14,980 nucleotides of DNA, taken from Methanomicrobia archaeon LH_S13. GTDB taxonomy: Archaea; Halobacteriota; Syntropharchaeia; Alkanophagales; Methanospirareceae. The notes under the pieces are model-generated. The model ran no database searches, was not told where the DNA came from, and worked only from the letters and a program-made list of their open reading frames with translations. Where the stretch lies: positions 1-14,980 of the forward strand of contig JAGXOR010000024.1 in NCBI GenBank assembly GCA_023659785.1. Direction: 5' to 3'. The position numbers and the translations under genes were made by a program. Positions within the stretch are counted from its first letter, which is position 1. Every line of letters begins with the position of its first letter. This document shows, piece after piece, positions 7,382 through 13,696 of the stretch.

Positions 7382-7392
7382 TATATTTATAT
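7382..7392 (+). promoter_or_regulatory. TATA box for the CAT tRNA gene
   Basis: TATATTTATAT lies 33-44 nt upstream of the mature tRNA 5' end at 7426, a reasonable distance for an archaeal promoter with a short 5' leader removed by RNase P. It directly abuts the inverted-repeat element. Confidence 0.5.
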
Positions 7393-7425
7393 GGAAAAGA
7401 ATCAAAAGTAATAATAAGCAAGAGG

Positions 7426-7548
7426 GGGCCCGTAGCTTAGTATGGTTAGAGCGCCCGGCTCATAACAAGGGAATCCATGAGTTATCACCTCCTAAAAGTT
7501 TCTTTGTGGGATACCGGGCGGTCAAGGGTTCAAATCCCTTTGGGCCCA
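7426..7548 (+). tRNA. tRNA with CAT anticodon (elongator Met or Ile2), 48-nt intron
   Basis: The cloverleaf is complete. The acceptor GGGCCCG (7426-7432) pairs with TGGGCCC (7541-7547), with discriminator A7548. D stem GCTT/GAGC; anticodon stem CCCGG (7454-7458) with CCGGG (7514-7518); loop CTCATAA with anticodon CAT 7461-7463; T arm AAGGG-TTCAAAT-CCCTT. CCA is not encoded. An intron of 48 nt, 7465-7512 (or 7466-7513, same product), lies after position 37. CTCAT can pair with GTGGG (7506-7510), leaving 3-nt bulges at 7464-7466 and 7511-7513, followed by an outer helix from 7467: a bulge-helix-bulge for the splicing endonuclease. Lack of three G:C pairs (29-31/39-41) and of A1-U72 excludes initiator. 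The body is close to tRNA-Ile(GAT) at 10603, so Ile2 is a serious alternative to Met. Confidence 0.9.
7465..7512 (+). other. tRNA intron at 37/38 with bulge-helix-bulge
   Basis: Removing these 48 nt joins the loop CTCATA to A-CCGGG and restores a 7-nt anticodon loop. Both exon-intron junctions fall in 3-nt bulges separated by a 5-bp helix between the anticodon and GTGGG near the intron 3' end. An outer helix (AAGGGAAT against GTTTCTTT, with G-U pairs) closes the intron side. Position 37/38 is the usual archaeal intron site. Confidence 0.85.
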
Positions 7549-7568
7549 CATATCTGCTCTGCTCAAAA

Positions 7569-8338
7569 TTAAAACTTTTCGTTCAAGAGAAGTTTTATCA
7601 AATCTCGCCCTTCCTCTGACCCGAATAGCGGCAGGTCCCATAGCTGAACTATTTTGTAGCGTGCAGCAGTAACTTTCTTCTCTGCTTTTAGATTGTATCC
7701 TTCTTTTTCATACATCTGCTTAGCAATTAAAATGCCCCTTCTTTGCCATTTCGGCGTTTCATTCAGGTTTAGCCCGAGCTGAAAAAGCATCTCGTGCACG
7801 TCCCCCGCTTTCATCCCCCTCAACCGTTTCTCTGCATCCTTTTCACTTACCCCTTCTTCCCTCAACCCGTAATACCCATACGCATTGATGTGATTTCGCC
7901 ATGCTTCTGCCTGCCGCTGCGCAAGATACTCCAGGACATCTTCTTCTTTGCACACGGGGATTACCCTTGCGTCAAACGCAATGGCCTCTTTGAAACCCAG
8001 AACGATGCTTAAAGCGCTTGCCAAAAAGCCTGCAATTACAGAATCCAGTTTCTCTATCCTACCATCAAAAGGGACATGCTCAAAAAAAAAGTTATTTCGT
8101 CAGAGAAGATATAAGCAAGTTTGGGGTCGAAGCCACTGCTCACGAAGAAGTTTTTCACCGCTTCCGCCATACCCTTTGCAAATCGCTCGTCATAGGGTTT
8201 CTCGAATTTGTCGCTTAAGACACGCTTGAAGTTCCTTCCATCGGCACGCACGACCAAAGGAGGAATAGCTTTTATCTCTGCGTATATTTCCCTACCTCTA
8301 CCCATATCTTTAACTCTCTCTGAGTTCTGACTCTTCAT
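7569..8338 (-). CDS. thg1: tRNA-His guanylyltransferase (Thg1 family), frameshifted
   Basis: Thg1 adds G-1 to the 5' end of tRNA-His, or repairs tRNA 5' ends in the TLP branch, by 3'-5' polymerisation. The N-terminal part (from ATG 8338) has the metal-binding DGRNF (33-37) and SDEIT (79-83; Asp80 and Glu81 as second carboxylates). It then runs into a tract of nine T (minus strand; 8082-8090) and terminates at 8054. Adding one base there continues the enzyme as FFFEHVPFDGRIEKLDSVIA and on through AFDARV, the RNHINAYGYYG segment, and the C-terminus at 7569, for about 256 aa in all, a normal Thg1 length. All catalytic motifs are intact, so sequencing error, transcript slippage or -1 frameshifting is as likely as inactivation. 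ATG 8305 is an alternative start that trims 11 residues. It is convergent with the CAT tRNA. Confidence 0.85.
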
Positions 8339-8382
8339 CCCCGGCTCTTTTTCGTATCCCTTTTTAACCCCTCAGATTACAC

Positions 8383-8484
8383 AACACTTTTTCTTTTTTT
8401 ACAAAAAGAAAACCTGTGCTCAAAGAAAAACAGAAATGTTCTTTTGGTAAAGCTTTTCTTTCTAAGAAAAGGTTTCTTGTGAAA
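8383..8484 (+). repeat. dispersed repeat family, copy C
   Basis: Left core 8383-8431 and right core 8446-8484 match copy B (7208-7343), the right core exactly over 39 bp. The middle is only 14 nt. It fills the gap between thg1 (start at 8338, reading leftward) and the PRC-barrel gene (stop at 8514), so it lies upstream of thg1 and downstream of the PRC gene. Confidence 0.8.
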
Positions 8485-8513
8485 TATCGTGGTTTCTTTA
8501 CTTCGCTATGCAG

Positions 8514-8816
8514 TTACTTTTCTCTTTCTCTCTCCCCTTTTTCCTCCTCTTTCCCTTTCTCTCTCTCTTTCTCCGCTACCCTGCTCCTCACGTGCTTTAT
8601 CAACACTATGTCTCCAATTGCCGTTACCCACCGGTAGGGAATAATCACGCCTTTTCTCTTGCCCACATCGAAAGCGTTTGGGTTTATGTTCTTCACAGCC
8701 AGCCCCGATATTCTCTTCTCTTTTATGTCCACGCTCACATCCTCTATCTTACCGATATATACACCCCTATCCGTGTACATATCCTGACCATATAATGAAG
8801 ACACTTCTATTTCCAT
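8514..8816 (-). CDS. PRC-barrel domain protein with Lys/Glu-rich tail
   Basis: A 100-residue protein. Residues 1-80 form a PRC-barrel-like domain: MEIEVSSLYGQDMYTDRG, then VYIGKIEDVSVD, a typical GLAVKN strand, KGVIIPYRWVTAIGDIVLI. Residues 80-100 are a charged run of K, E and R (EKEREKGKEEEKGEREREK), encoded opposite a 58-nt pyrimidine tract. The frame stays open to 9032, but family alignment places the start at ATG 8816, 25 nt from a TATA-like box; no Shine-Dalgarno is seen, so a leaderless mRNA is likely. Archaeal PRC-barrel proteins are found near RNA-processing and cell-division genes; the partner here is unknown. It is divergent from the site-2 protease gene. Confidence 0.75.
   Translation of the reverse strand: MEIEVSSLYGQDMYTDRGVYIGKIEDVSVDIKEKRISGLAVKNINPNAFDVGKRKGVIIPYRWVTAIGDIVLIKHVRSRVAEKEREKGKEEEKGEREREK
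8517..8574. repeat. 58-nt uninterrupted pyrimidine tract
   Basis: The plus strand is pyrimidine only over these positions, with CT/TCC-rich, partly mirror-like composition. It encodes the Lys/Glu/Arg tail of the PRC-barrel protein on the other strand. Such tracts can adopt triplex DNA and readily vary in length. Confidence 0.7.
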
Positions 8817-8828
8817 AATGCTATTTAT

Positions 8829-8854
8829 GAAAGGAGGAAATATATATAAATATA
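8829..8854. promoter_or_regulatory. shared divergent promoter, BRE/TATA
   Basis: GAAAGGAGGAAA followed by TATATATAAATATA (8841-8854) reads as a purine-rich BRE and TATA box for the site-2 protease gene (ATG 8890, leader near 10-15 nt). The complement, TATATTTATATATA, is equally good for the PRC-barrel gene on the minus strand (ATG 8816). The only gap between the genes is 73 nt, so the two promoters overlap. Confidence 0.6.
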
Positions 8855-8889
8855 ATTGACGGATTAAGAAAAGAAAGAAAAAGGAAAAG

Positions 8890-10122
8890 ATGCGAACATC
8901 TATACAAGTGGGTAAGCTCATTGGCATACCGATAAGGCTGCATTTTAGTTTTTTGTTTATCTTACCGCTAATCATAATGATATTTGCACAGGGCACTACT
9001 TTAAGTATAGAACCCCACTCACCCATGTACAATTTAATTGCATTATTGTCTGCAAAAGAGCCTACGGAACCTATTCCACTGCCGCTAGGCTTAGGTGATT
9101 TTGAAATGTCTCCTTTCCTTCGCTATTCATTATCCTCCATAGCGGCTTTCCTTTTTTTCGTCTCTTTATTACTTCATGAGATGTCCCATTCCTACGTTGC
9201 ATTGAGATACGGGACGAAAATACACAGCATTACTCTCCACCTCTTCGGTGGCTTAGCAATGATGGAGGATATACCGAAGGATCCAAGCAAGGAATGGAGA
9301 ATAGCAATTGCGGGACCTTTGATGAGCTTTGCCCTCGGCGGCATATTTCTTCTCACTCTTTGGAGCATAAGACCCTTGAATTTTGTCATTTACCAGATTA
9401 AGATCTTAGTGTTTATCCTCGGTTTTCTTAACGTAGTATTAGCTACATTCAACTTATTACCTGCATTTCCAATGGATGGCGGTCGAGTTTTAAGGGCTTT
9501 CCTTGCGAAAAGAATGTCATCTCTAAAAGCAACGAGGAGAGCGGTGTTGGTAGGAAAAATATTTGCAGTTTTACTGGCAATATCGGGGATTTTTGCAGAC
9601 CCTTTTTTGTTCCTTTTAACGGGTGAGATGGTTCCTGGAAATATCTGGATTGTTGGAATTGCTATTCTTCTATACATACTCGCAACAGAAGAAGAAGCCG
9701 CAACCATCACTTTTGCTTCCTTGGAGGGAATAAAGGTGGGGAATGTCATGAGAACCGAGAGAACAAGCGTGCTGGAGGATATGCCAATTGTGGAACTGGC
9801 GAATAAGATGCTTGAGGAGAAAACAGCCGAATATGCAGTGGTGAATGAGAGTGGCGAATTAAAAGGGTTTGTAACGTTTGATGAGATAAAAAAGTTGTCA
9901 GCAGAGCAACGTTACATTTTAAGAGTATCTAATATAATGAGCTCATGTGAGAGCAGCGATATTATATTAGAGGAGAAAGAGGCAATGGAAGCGCTAAAAA
10001 GAATGACGAGAGCCAAAAAAAATGTTTTAGCCGTGAAAAGGGAGATGAGTGAAAACGTCGTAGGAATCATAACGAGAAGGGATTTAGCGATTTATATGGG
10101 GATGGCGAAAGAGAGTATGTGA
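8890..10122 (+). CDS. site-2 protease family (M50) zinc metalloprotease with two CBS domains
   Basis: A 410-residue membrane protease predicted to cleave substrates within the bilayer. Hydrophobic segments surround HEMSH (96-100), the HExxH zinc site, and NLLPAFPMDGG (188-198), whose aspartate is the third zinc ligand in the family. Cytosolic CBS-like repeats follow at about 283-340 (VMRTERTSVLEDMPI...) and 347-405 (IMSSCESSDIILEEKEAM..., ending GIITRRDLA); in related proteins CBS pairs bind adenine nucleotides and gate activity. This is the archaeal S2P-CBS architecture. An insertion of roughly 40 residues lies between the first helix and the HExxH helix. AAGGA precedes the ATG by 4 nt. Substrate unknown. 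Its stop abuts the stop of the convergent gene without a gap. Confidence 0.93.
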   Translation: MRTSIQVGKLIGIPIRLHFSFLFILPLIIMIFAQGTTLSIEPHSPMYNLIALLSAKEPTEPIPLPLGLGDFEMSPFLRYSLSSIAAFLFFVSLLLHEMSHSYVALRYGTKIHSITLHLFGGLAMMEDIPKDPSKEWRIAIAGPLMSFALGGIFLLTLWSIRPLNFVIYQIKILVFILGFLNVVLATFNLLPAFPMDGGRVLRAFLAKRMSSLKATRRAVLVGKIFAVLLAISGIFADPFLFLLTGEMVPGNIWIVGIAILLYILATEEEAATITFASLEGIKVGNVMRTERTSVLEDMPIVELANKMLEEKTAEYAVVNESGELKGFVTFDEIKKLSAEQRYILRVSNIMSSCESSDIILEEKEAMEALKRMTRAKKNVLAVKREMSENVVGIITRRDLAIYMGMAKESM

Positions 10123-10491
10123 CTATTGGCTGCACTTATCCAACGCTTCCCTTACCTTCGGCAACAGCCCGTATTCAAGCTCCAACTGGTGAAAACCGGG
10201 TCTGGGTCCGCCCTTTCTCGTTGCTCTGCATATCCTTGGATCGCCAATTGGAAAACCGCGTGGTTTTGAAAAAATGCCGTTCTCATCCATCCTTCTTACC
10301 TCTTCCACTATCTCTCTTACTTTTTTCTCTTCTCCTTCCACCAATGCACCAAAACACGTCTCCTTTACTCTGATGTCGAAGCTCGCCATACCCGCATTTT
10401 CGTTAATCATGGATAAAATCTTACTCTTCACATGCTCTGGTGTTATCGCCGAGTCCGGAGAGATTAAAACTACCCTTGTCTCAATTCCCAT
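10123..10491 (-). CDS. methanogenesis marker protein 6-like
   Basis: A 122-residue soluble protein. I recognise ETRVVLISPDSAITPEH at the N-terminus, VKETCFGALVEGEE in the middle, and IFSKPRGFPIGDPRICRA plus RPGFHQLELEYG at the C-terminus as the pattern of the methanogenesis marker 6 family, which occurs in methyl-coenzyme M reductase-bearing archaea and has no assigned reaction. The frame could start at ATG 10497, but the GGTGA Shine-Dalgarno touches that codon, whereas it sits 6 nt before ATG 10491, so I choose 10491. Family recall is from memory; the alternative is an unrelated archaeal conserved protein. It stands alone between the protease and tRNA-Ile. Confidence 0.68.
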   Translation of the reverse strand: MGIETRVVLISPDSAITPEHVKSKILSMINENAGMASFDIRVKETCFGALVEGEEKKVREIVEEVRRMDENGIFSKPRGFPIGDPRICRATRKGGPRPGFHQLELEYGLLPKVREALDKCSQ

Positions 10492-10602
10492 TTTCATTCA
10501 CCTTCTTTTTTACCTAAACTTCCTTTTCTAAAGAAAACTTTTTCCTTTATTTCCTTTTCTGCGAAGCGTTTTTGATAAAACTTTTCCTAAAGGTTTTATT
10601 GA

Positions 10603-10677
10603 TGGGCCCGCGGAGATTTGAACTCCGGACCTCTCGGTTATCAGCCGAGCACTCCAACCAGACTAAGCTACGAGCCC
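10603..10677 (-). tRNA. tRNA-Ile (GAT)
   Basis: The minus strand gives a complete 75-nt cloverleaf: acceptor GGGCTCG with CGGGCCC, discriminator A, D stem GCTT/GAGT, anticodon stem CTCGG/CCGAG with loop CTGATAA (anticodon GAT), T arm CGGAG-TTCAAAT-CTCCG. It has no intron and no encoded CCA. It differs from the CAT tRNA at only 6 of the first 40 positions. Confidence 0.96.
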
Positions 10678-10698
10678 TTTCCCCTTCTTCTATTTATG

Positions 10699-10708
10699 TT
10701 ATACTAAA
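10699..10708 (-). promoter_or_regulatory. TATA box for tRNA-Ile
   Basis: TTTAGTATAA on the minus strand lies 22-31 nt upstream of the tRNA 5' end, the normal archaeal distance. It sits in the 63-nt AT-rich gap after the J-like gene. Confidence 0.5.
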
Positions 10709-10740
10709 TTGTTTTATTTCTTTGTTAAAATTGTTATACT

Positions 10741-11919
10741 TTATCCTTTTCCACCTGTCTTTACATCCATGACAACCGCATCCGCAATTTCCATCACCTC
10801 ATTTATTTGCATCTCGTCTGCTTCTTCTATATTCAATTCGTGCATCTTACTCAGCCACTTCCCGTGTTTTAACAGCCAGTCGTAGTCCTCTCTCAGCCTG
10901 GAATTCTTTAAAACGCTGTATGCAAAATTAACCTCTTCTGTTCGCTTCTTATTTTTGTATGCATTTCTGATAACAGTCTCTGCTTCTCGCCTATCCGGAG
11001 GAATCGAAGCCACATCGAGGTTTAACACGTCATAAAACGTTTTATTTCTATCGCTCGTGTATTCCTCCCACTCCTGATGCTTGCTCTTAATTTTTTCATA
11101 CTTCTCTAAATAATCATAATATTTGAGAACCATTAAATACGCCGCATCTTTGCCTTCCAAAAACGCTTTTTTTCTTCTTTGGGACGCCCCATGACCCCGT
11201 AGCCCCTGTAAGGGTTCATCCACGACTGGATTCGTATCCAAAATTCTACTCAGCTCGTCAAGCATGAAATCATATTCAAACCTTAGCTGTGGATTATTTT
11301 GTATTCTACAAATCTCTTCTGCTAATCTGGGGTCCACGTTCTTCTTTTTACATTTTACTTCTTCCCCGTTTTTTAGTTTCGCCCTGTCCACACCCAGGAT
11401 TTTATAAAATGTGGGTGCGCCACGAGAGAAAAGGTAAAGCCATGCATCACGATTTTCCATGATATACCCCATTGTAGCACTCTTTTTTTCCCTTCTTAGC
11501 CAGTCATCGTGGTCCTCCATTATTTCTCGCTTCTCACTCGCGGTGAATGCCATCAGGATTTTATGGAACAAGCGTATAATCTCATCGTAAGCAGAGCGCT
11601 TTTCCTTGTCGCTCAGCATCTCGTATGCTCTTTCAATCACCTCTTCGGGATAAACCGAGCAGTTCTTCTTTCGTTCATATGCTTTTTCAATCGCTTCCCG
11701 CGAATCGTTCTTTGACACACAAAGCACGCAGTAATAGCTCGGCAAACCTTCGAATATGTCATCTACGCATCCAGGATAGAGCCGGTCAAACTTCTCCATC
11801 TTTTTTTCCTGCCCTCCTACTCTCGACCGGTCCATGTATCGTGTGGGAACTTTCCAGTAGAGGTCGTCGCAGGTGTAAAGCTCCATCCATTCCTCATACG
11901 CCTTCTTCTCTTCTGCCAT
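10741..11919 (-). CDS. protein with three degenerate J-domain-like repeats
   Basis: A 392-residue soluble, charged protein. Three segments share a J-domain pattern: an aromatic-Y-x-x-L start, an A-Y-x-x-x-K-K helix and an R-x-x-Y-D end. They are 61-116 (SYYCVLCVS to RSAYDEII), 169-220 (TFYKILGVD to FEYDFML) and 293-350 (TFYDVLNLD to REDYDWLL). None has the HPD tripeptide that J-proteins use to trigger Hsp70 ATPase; the second helix is followed by KKN-type turns instead. Linkers of 50-70 residues are helical and charged. There are no zinc fingers and no DnaJ C-terminal domain. The ATG is 5 nt after the hsp70 stop, and AGGGAG at that stop serves as Shine-Dalgarno, so it is the last gene of the operon. 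I infer an Hsp70 partner that docks without classical stimulation, or an adaptor. The repeat call is by eye. Confidence 0.72.
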   Translation of the reverse strand: MAEEKKAYEEWMELYTCDDLYWKVPTRYMDRSRVGGQEKKMEKFDRLYPGCVDDIFEGLPSYYCVLCVSKNDSREAIEKAYERKKNCSVYPEEVIERAYEMLSDKEKRSAYDEIIRLFHKILMAFTASEKREIMEDHDDWLRREKKSATMGYIMENRDAWLYLFSRGAPTFYKILGVDRAKLKNGEEVKCKKKNVDPRLAEEICRIQNNPQLRFEYDFMLDELSRILDTNPVVDEPLQGLRGHGASQRRKKAFLEGKDAAYLMVLKYYDYLEKYEKIKSKHQEWEEYTSDRNKTFYDVLNLDVASIPPDRREAETVIRNAYKNKKRTEEVNFAYSVLKNSRLREDYDWLLKHGKWLSKMHELNIEEADEMQINEVMEIADAVVMDVKTGGKG

Positions 11920-11924
11920 TTATT

Positions 11925-13673
11925 TCACTCCCTTTGCCTTAACTCCAGCCCTGAGCCATCCTTAATACCTGTATCTTTAACCTGACGCTCATCGTCAAGT
12001 TCATTATCCTTGTAAAAAATGCCCATACCTTCGCTTAAAATACCTTTTCTCATCAGGTCCTTTCTCACATCTTCAATACGCGCATTTGGATTGAGATAGT
12101 AGCTGAGAACATCTTCTGTTTCCACATTCACAACCCTTACCTTTATCGCATGCATCTTCAGCATTTTCTTCATCCACTTGTTCTTCTTTTGCTTTGTAAG
12201 CCTGCCAACAGCCTCCATTTTTACCCTTCGCTCGTTCCCCGAGTCGTGGTCGTGCGCAGTTACGTGCAAAATGCCAAACTCCTCGCCCACCCCAAAAGAG
12301 ATGTCAATTCTTGACTCGCCCGCTGGTTTCGGCTCTATTTCGAACAAGAACTCGCCCAAAAAACCCTCCTCTTCTGGATACAAGCTTTCTCCCTGGTAAA
12401 CTGCGATTGCCCCCTCATCCGCGTAATCCACCGCATTTGTATATAACTTCGTTTGCGTGATGGGAATCTTCGTATTCCTCGTAATAATCTTTGGAACAGT
12501 CTCTTCGAAGGTCAAAATACCGAGGGAGCGAGAAATGACGTCGCTTATTTCTACCGGTCTCCTTATCTTTCTCTGTGTCTCTTTCTCCTTTACGCCCTCC
12601 TTCAATGTAGCAACTGCCGCTCCGAGTGCAACTACTTCTATTGGATTTACTTTATGCTCCGGCTCTTTACCAAAAAAGTCACGCACAAACTCCTTTACCG
12701 CGGGTATATACGTCGTTCCACCAACCAGAATTACATCGTCAATGTCCCCCGGCTGAAGTGCAGCATCGTCAAGCACCTGTTCCATCGGCTTCCTCGTCCG
12801 TTCAATAAAATCAGCAATCAATTCGGCGAATTCACGCCTTGAAAGCTCGTAGCGGAATGCAACGGGCGCACCTCGTTTACCCTTACCGATGAAAGGCAAA
12901 TTAACCATTGCTCTTTCTTTGCTCGACAATTCTATCTTTACTCGCTCCGCTTCTTCTCTCAGCGACTGAAGCAAAGCACGATTTTCTTCGCGCTTCTTTT
13001 CCAGGTCTATTTTATGCTTTTCTTTTATTTTATTCAGCATGAACTCCTCGATTCGTGCATCTATGTCGTCCCCACCCAGGTAGTTATCGCCACTCGTTGC
13101 ATCAACGTCGAAGAACCCGCCTCCTATGGTGAGAACCGAAACGTCAAACGTGCCGCCTCCGAAGTCATAGACGAGAATCCTTCGCTCTTCCTCCTCCTCA
13201 AACCCAAAAGCCAGTGCGGCTGCCGTTGGCTCGTTCAATATTCCAAGTACGTTCAAGCCCGCAATCTCACCCGCATCCTTAACCGCTTGCCGCTGCGGGT
13301 CCATGAAATATGCGGGTACCGTTATTATGGCATCGGTAAAAGAAGCTCCCACTCGCTTCTCAGCATCCTGGACGAGTTTTTTTATTATATGTGCTCCTAT
13401 ATACTCAGGCGGATATGACTCATTTCCTATTTGCACTTGCTGGTCAGTACCCATAAATCTCTTTATTGACTTTACTGTGCGCTCAGGATTTGCAATTATA
13501 TTCCGCTTTGCCACACTTCCCACTACCACGTCCCCATCCTCTTTGAAATACACAACCGAAGGAGTCACATGCTCACCTTCACTGTTATCTATAATTGTTG
13601 ACTCATCGAATTCGATAAACGCTGCACCTGAATTGGTGGTGCCAAAATCAATCCCGATTACTTCTCTTTCCAT
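11925..13673 (-). CDS. Hsp70 (DnaK-like) with C-terminal ubiquitin-like domain
   Basis: A 582-residue Hsp70. The ATPase domain (1-360) is complete: IGIDFGTTNS (6-15), ITVPAYF (117-123), LNEPTAAALAFG (146-157), YDFGGGTFDVSV (169-180) and ILVGGTTYIPAVK (315-327). The substrate-binding beta-sandwich (about 378-490) is recognisable from SRSLGIL, RNTKIP, VYQGES and GILHVTAHD. The interdomain linker has VEIS where DnaK has VLLL. After GRLTKQKKNKW the usual helical lid is absent. Instead residues 509-580 read like ubiquitin: IKVRVVN strand, IEDVRKDL helix, IFYKDNELDDERQVKDTGI and a last strand LELRQ. A GGAGG 8 nt before ATG supports the start. It is 23 nt after grpE and 5 nt before the J-like gene. 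It is probably a specialised paralogue rather than housekeeping DnaK. Fold assignment of the tail is by eye. Confidence 0.93.
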   Translation of the reverse strand: MEREVIGIDFGTTNSGAAFIEFDESTIIDNSEGEHVTPSVVYFKEDGDVVVGSVAKRNIIANPERTVKSIKRFMGTDQQVQIGNESYPPEYIGAHIIKKLVQDAEKRVGASFTDAIITVPAYFMDPQRQAVKDAGEIAGLNVLGILNEPTAAALAFGFEEEEERRILVYDFGGGTFDVSVLTIGGGFFDVDATSGDNYLGGDDIDARIEEFMLNKIKEKHKIDLEKKREENRALLQSLREEAERVKIELSSKERAMVNLPFIGKGKRGAPVAFRYELSRREFAELIADFIERTRKPMEQVLDDAALQPGDIDDVILVGGTTYIPAVKEFVRDFFGKEPEHKVNPIEVVALGAAVATLKEGVKEKETQRKIRRPVEISDVISRSLGILTFEETVPKIITRNTKIPITQTKLYTNAVDYADEGAIAVYQGESLYPEEEGFLGEFLFEIEPKPAGESRIDISFGVGEEFGILHVTAHDHDSGNERRVKMEAVGRLTKQKKNKWMKKMLKMHAIKVRVVNVETEDVLSYYLNPNARIEDVRKDLMRKGILSEGMGIFYKDNELDDERQVKDTGIKDGSGLELRQRE

Positions 13674-13696
13674 TTCTATCGCCTCCTATCCCAATA

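Larger units (their letters stand above)
7149..7384. mobile_element. MITE-like inverted-repeat element with dispersed-repeat core
   Basis: The ends are perfect 11-bp inverted copies: ATAGTCATTCC at 7149-7159 and its complement at 7374-7384. Inside them the inverted similarity continues imperfectly for about 40 bp (TTAATAAACCACGAGA near 7175 against the complement of TCTTGTGGTTAATAA at 7354-7368). The interior holds copy B of the dispersed repeat. There is no transposase and no convincing ORF, which fits a non-autonomous element or repeat cluster. No target-site duplication was identified. The right end touches the TATA box of the downstream tRNA. Confidence 0.55.

Noticed and set aside
7263..7619. 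118-residue plus-strand ORF crossing the repeat and the CAT tRNA
   Set aside because: It is built from repeat copy B and reads straight through the tRNA and its intron; the product has no coherent domain.
8054..8060. Pyrrolysine or readthrough explanation for the thg1 stop (TAG)
   Set aside because: Continuing in the same frame meets TAA six codons later and does not give Thg1 sequence; only a one-base shift at the T run does.
8817..9032. N-terminal extension of the PRC-barrel gene to 9032
   Set aside because: It would overlap the S2P gene and its promoter, and the extra 72 residues have no family similarity; the domain begins at MEIEV (8816).
12453..13418. Plus-strand ORFs of 99-134 residues opposite the Hsp70 gene
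   Set aside because: Antisense shadows of a clearly conserved coding region; no recognisable motifs.
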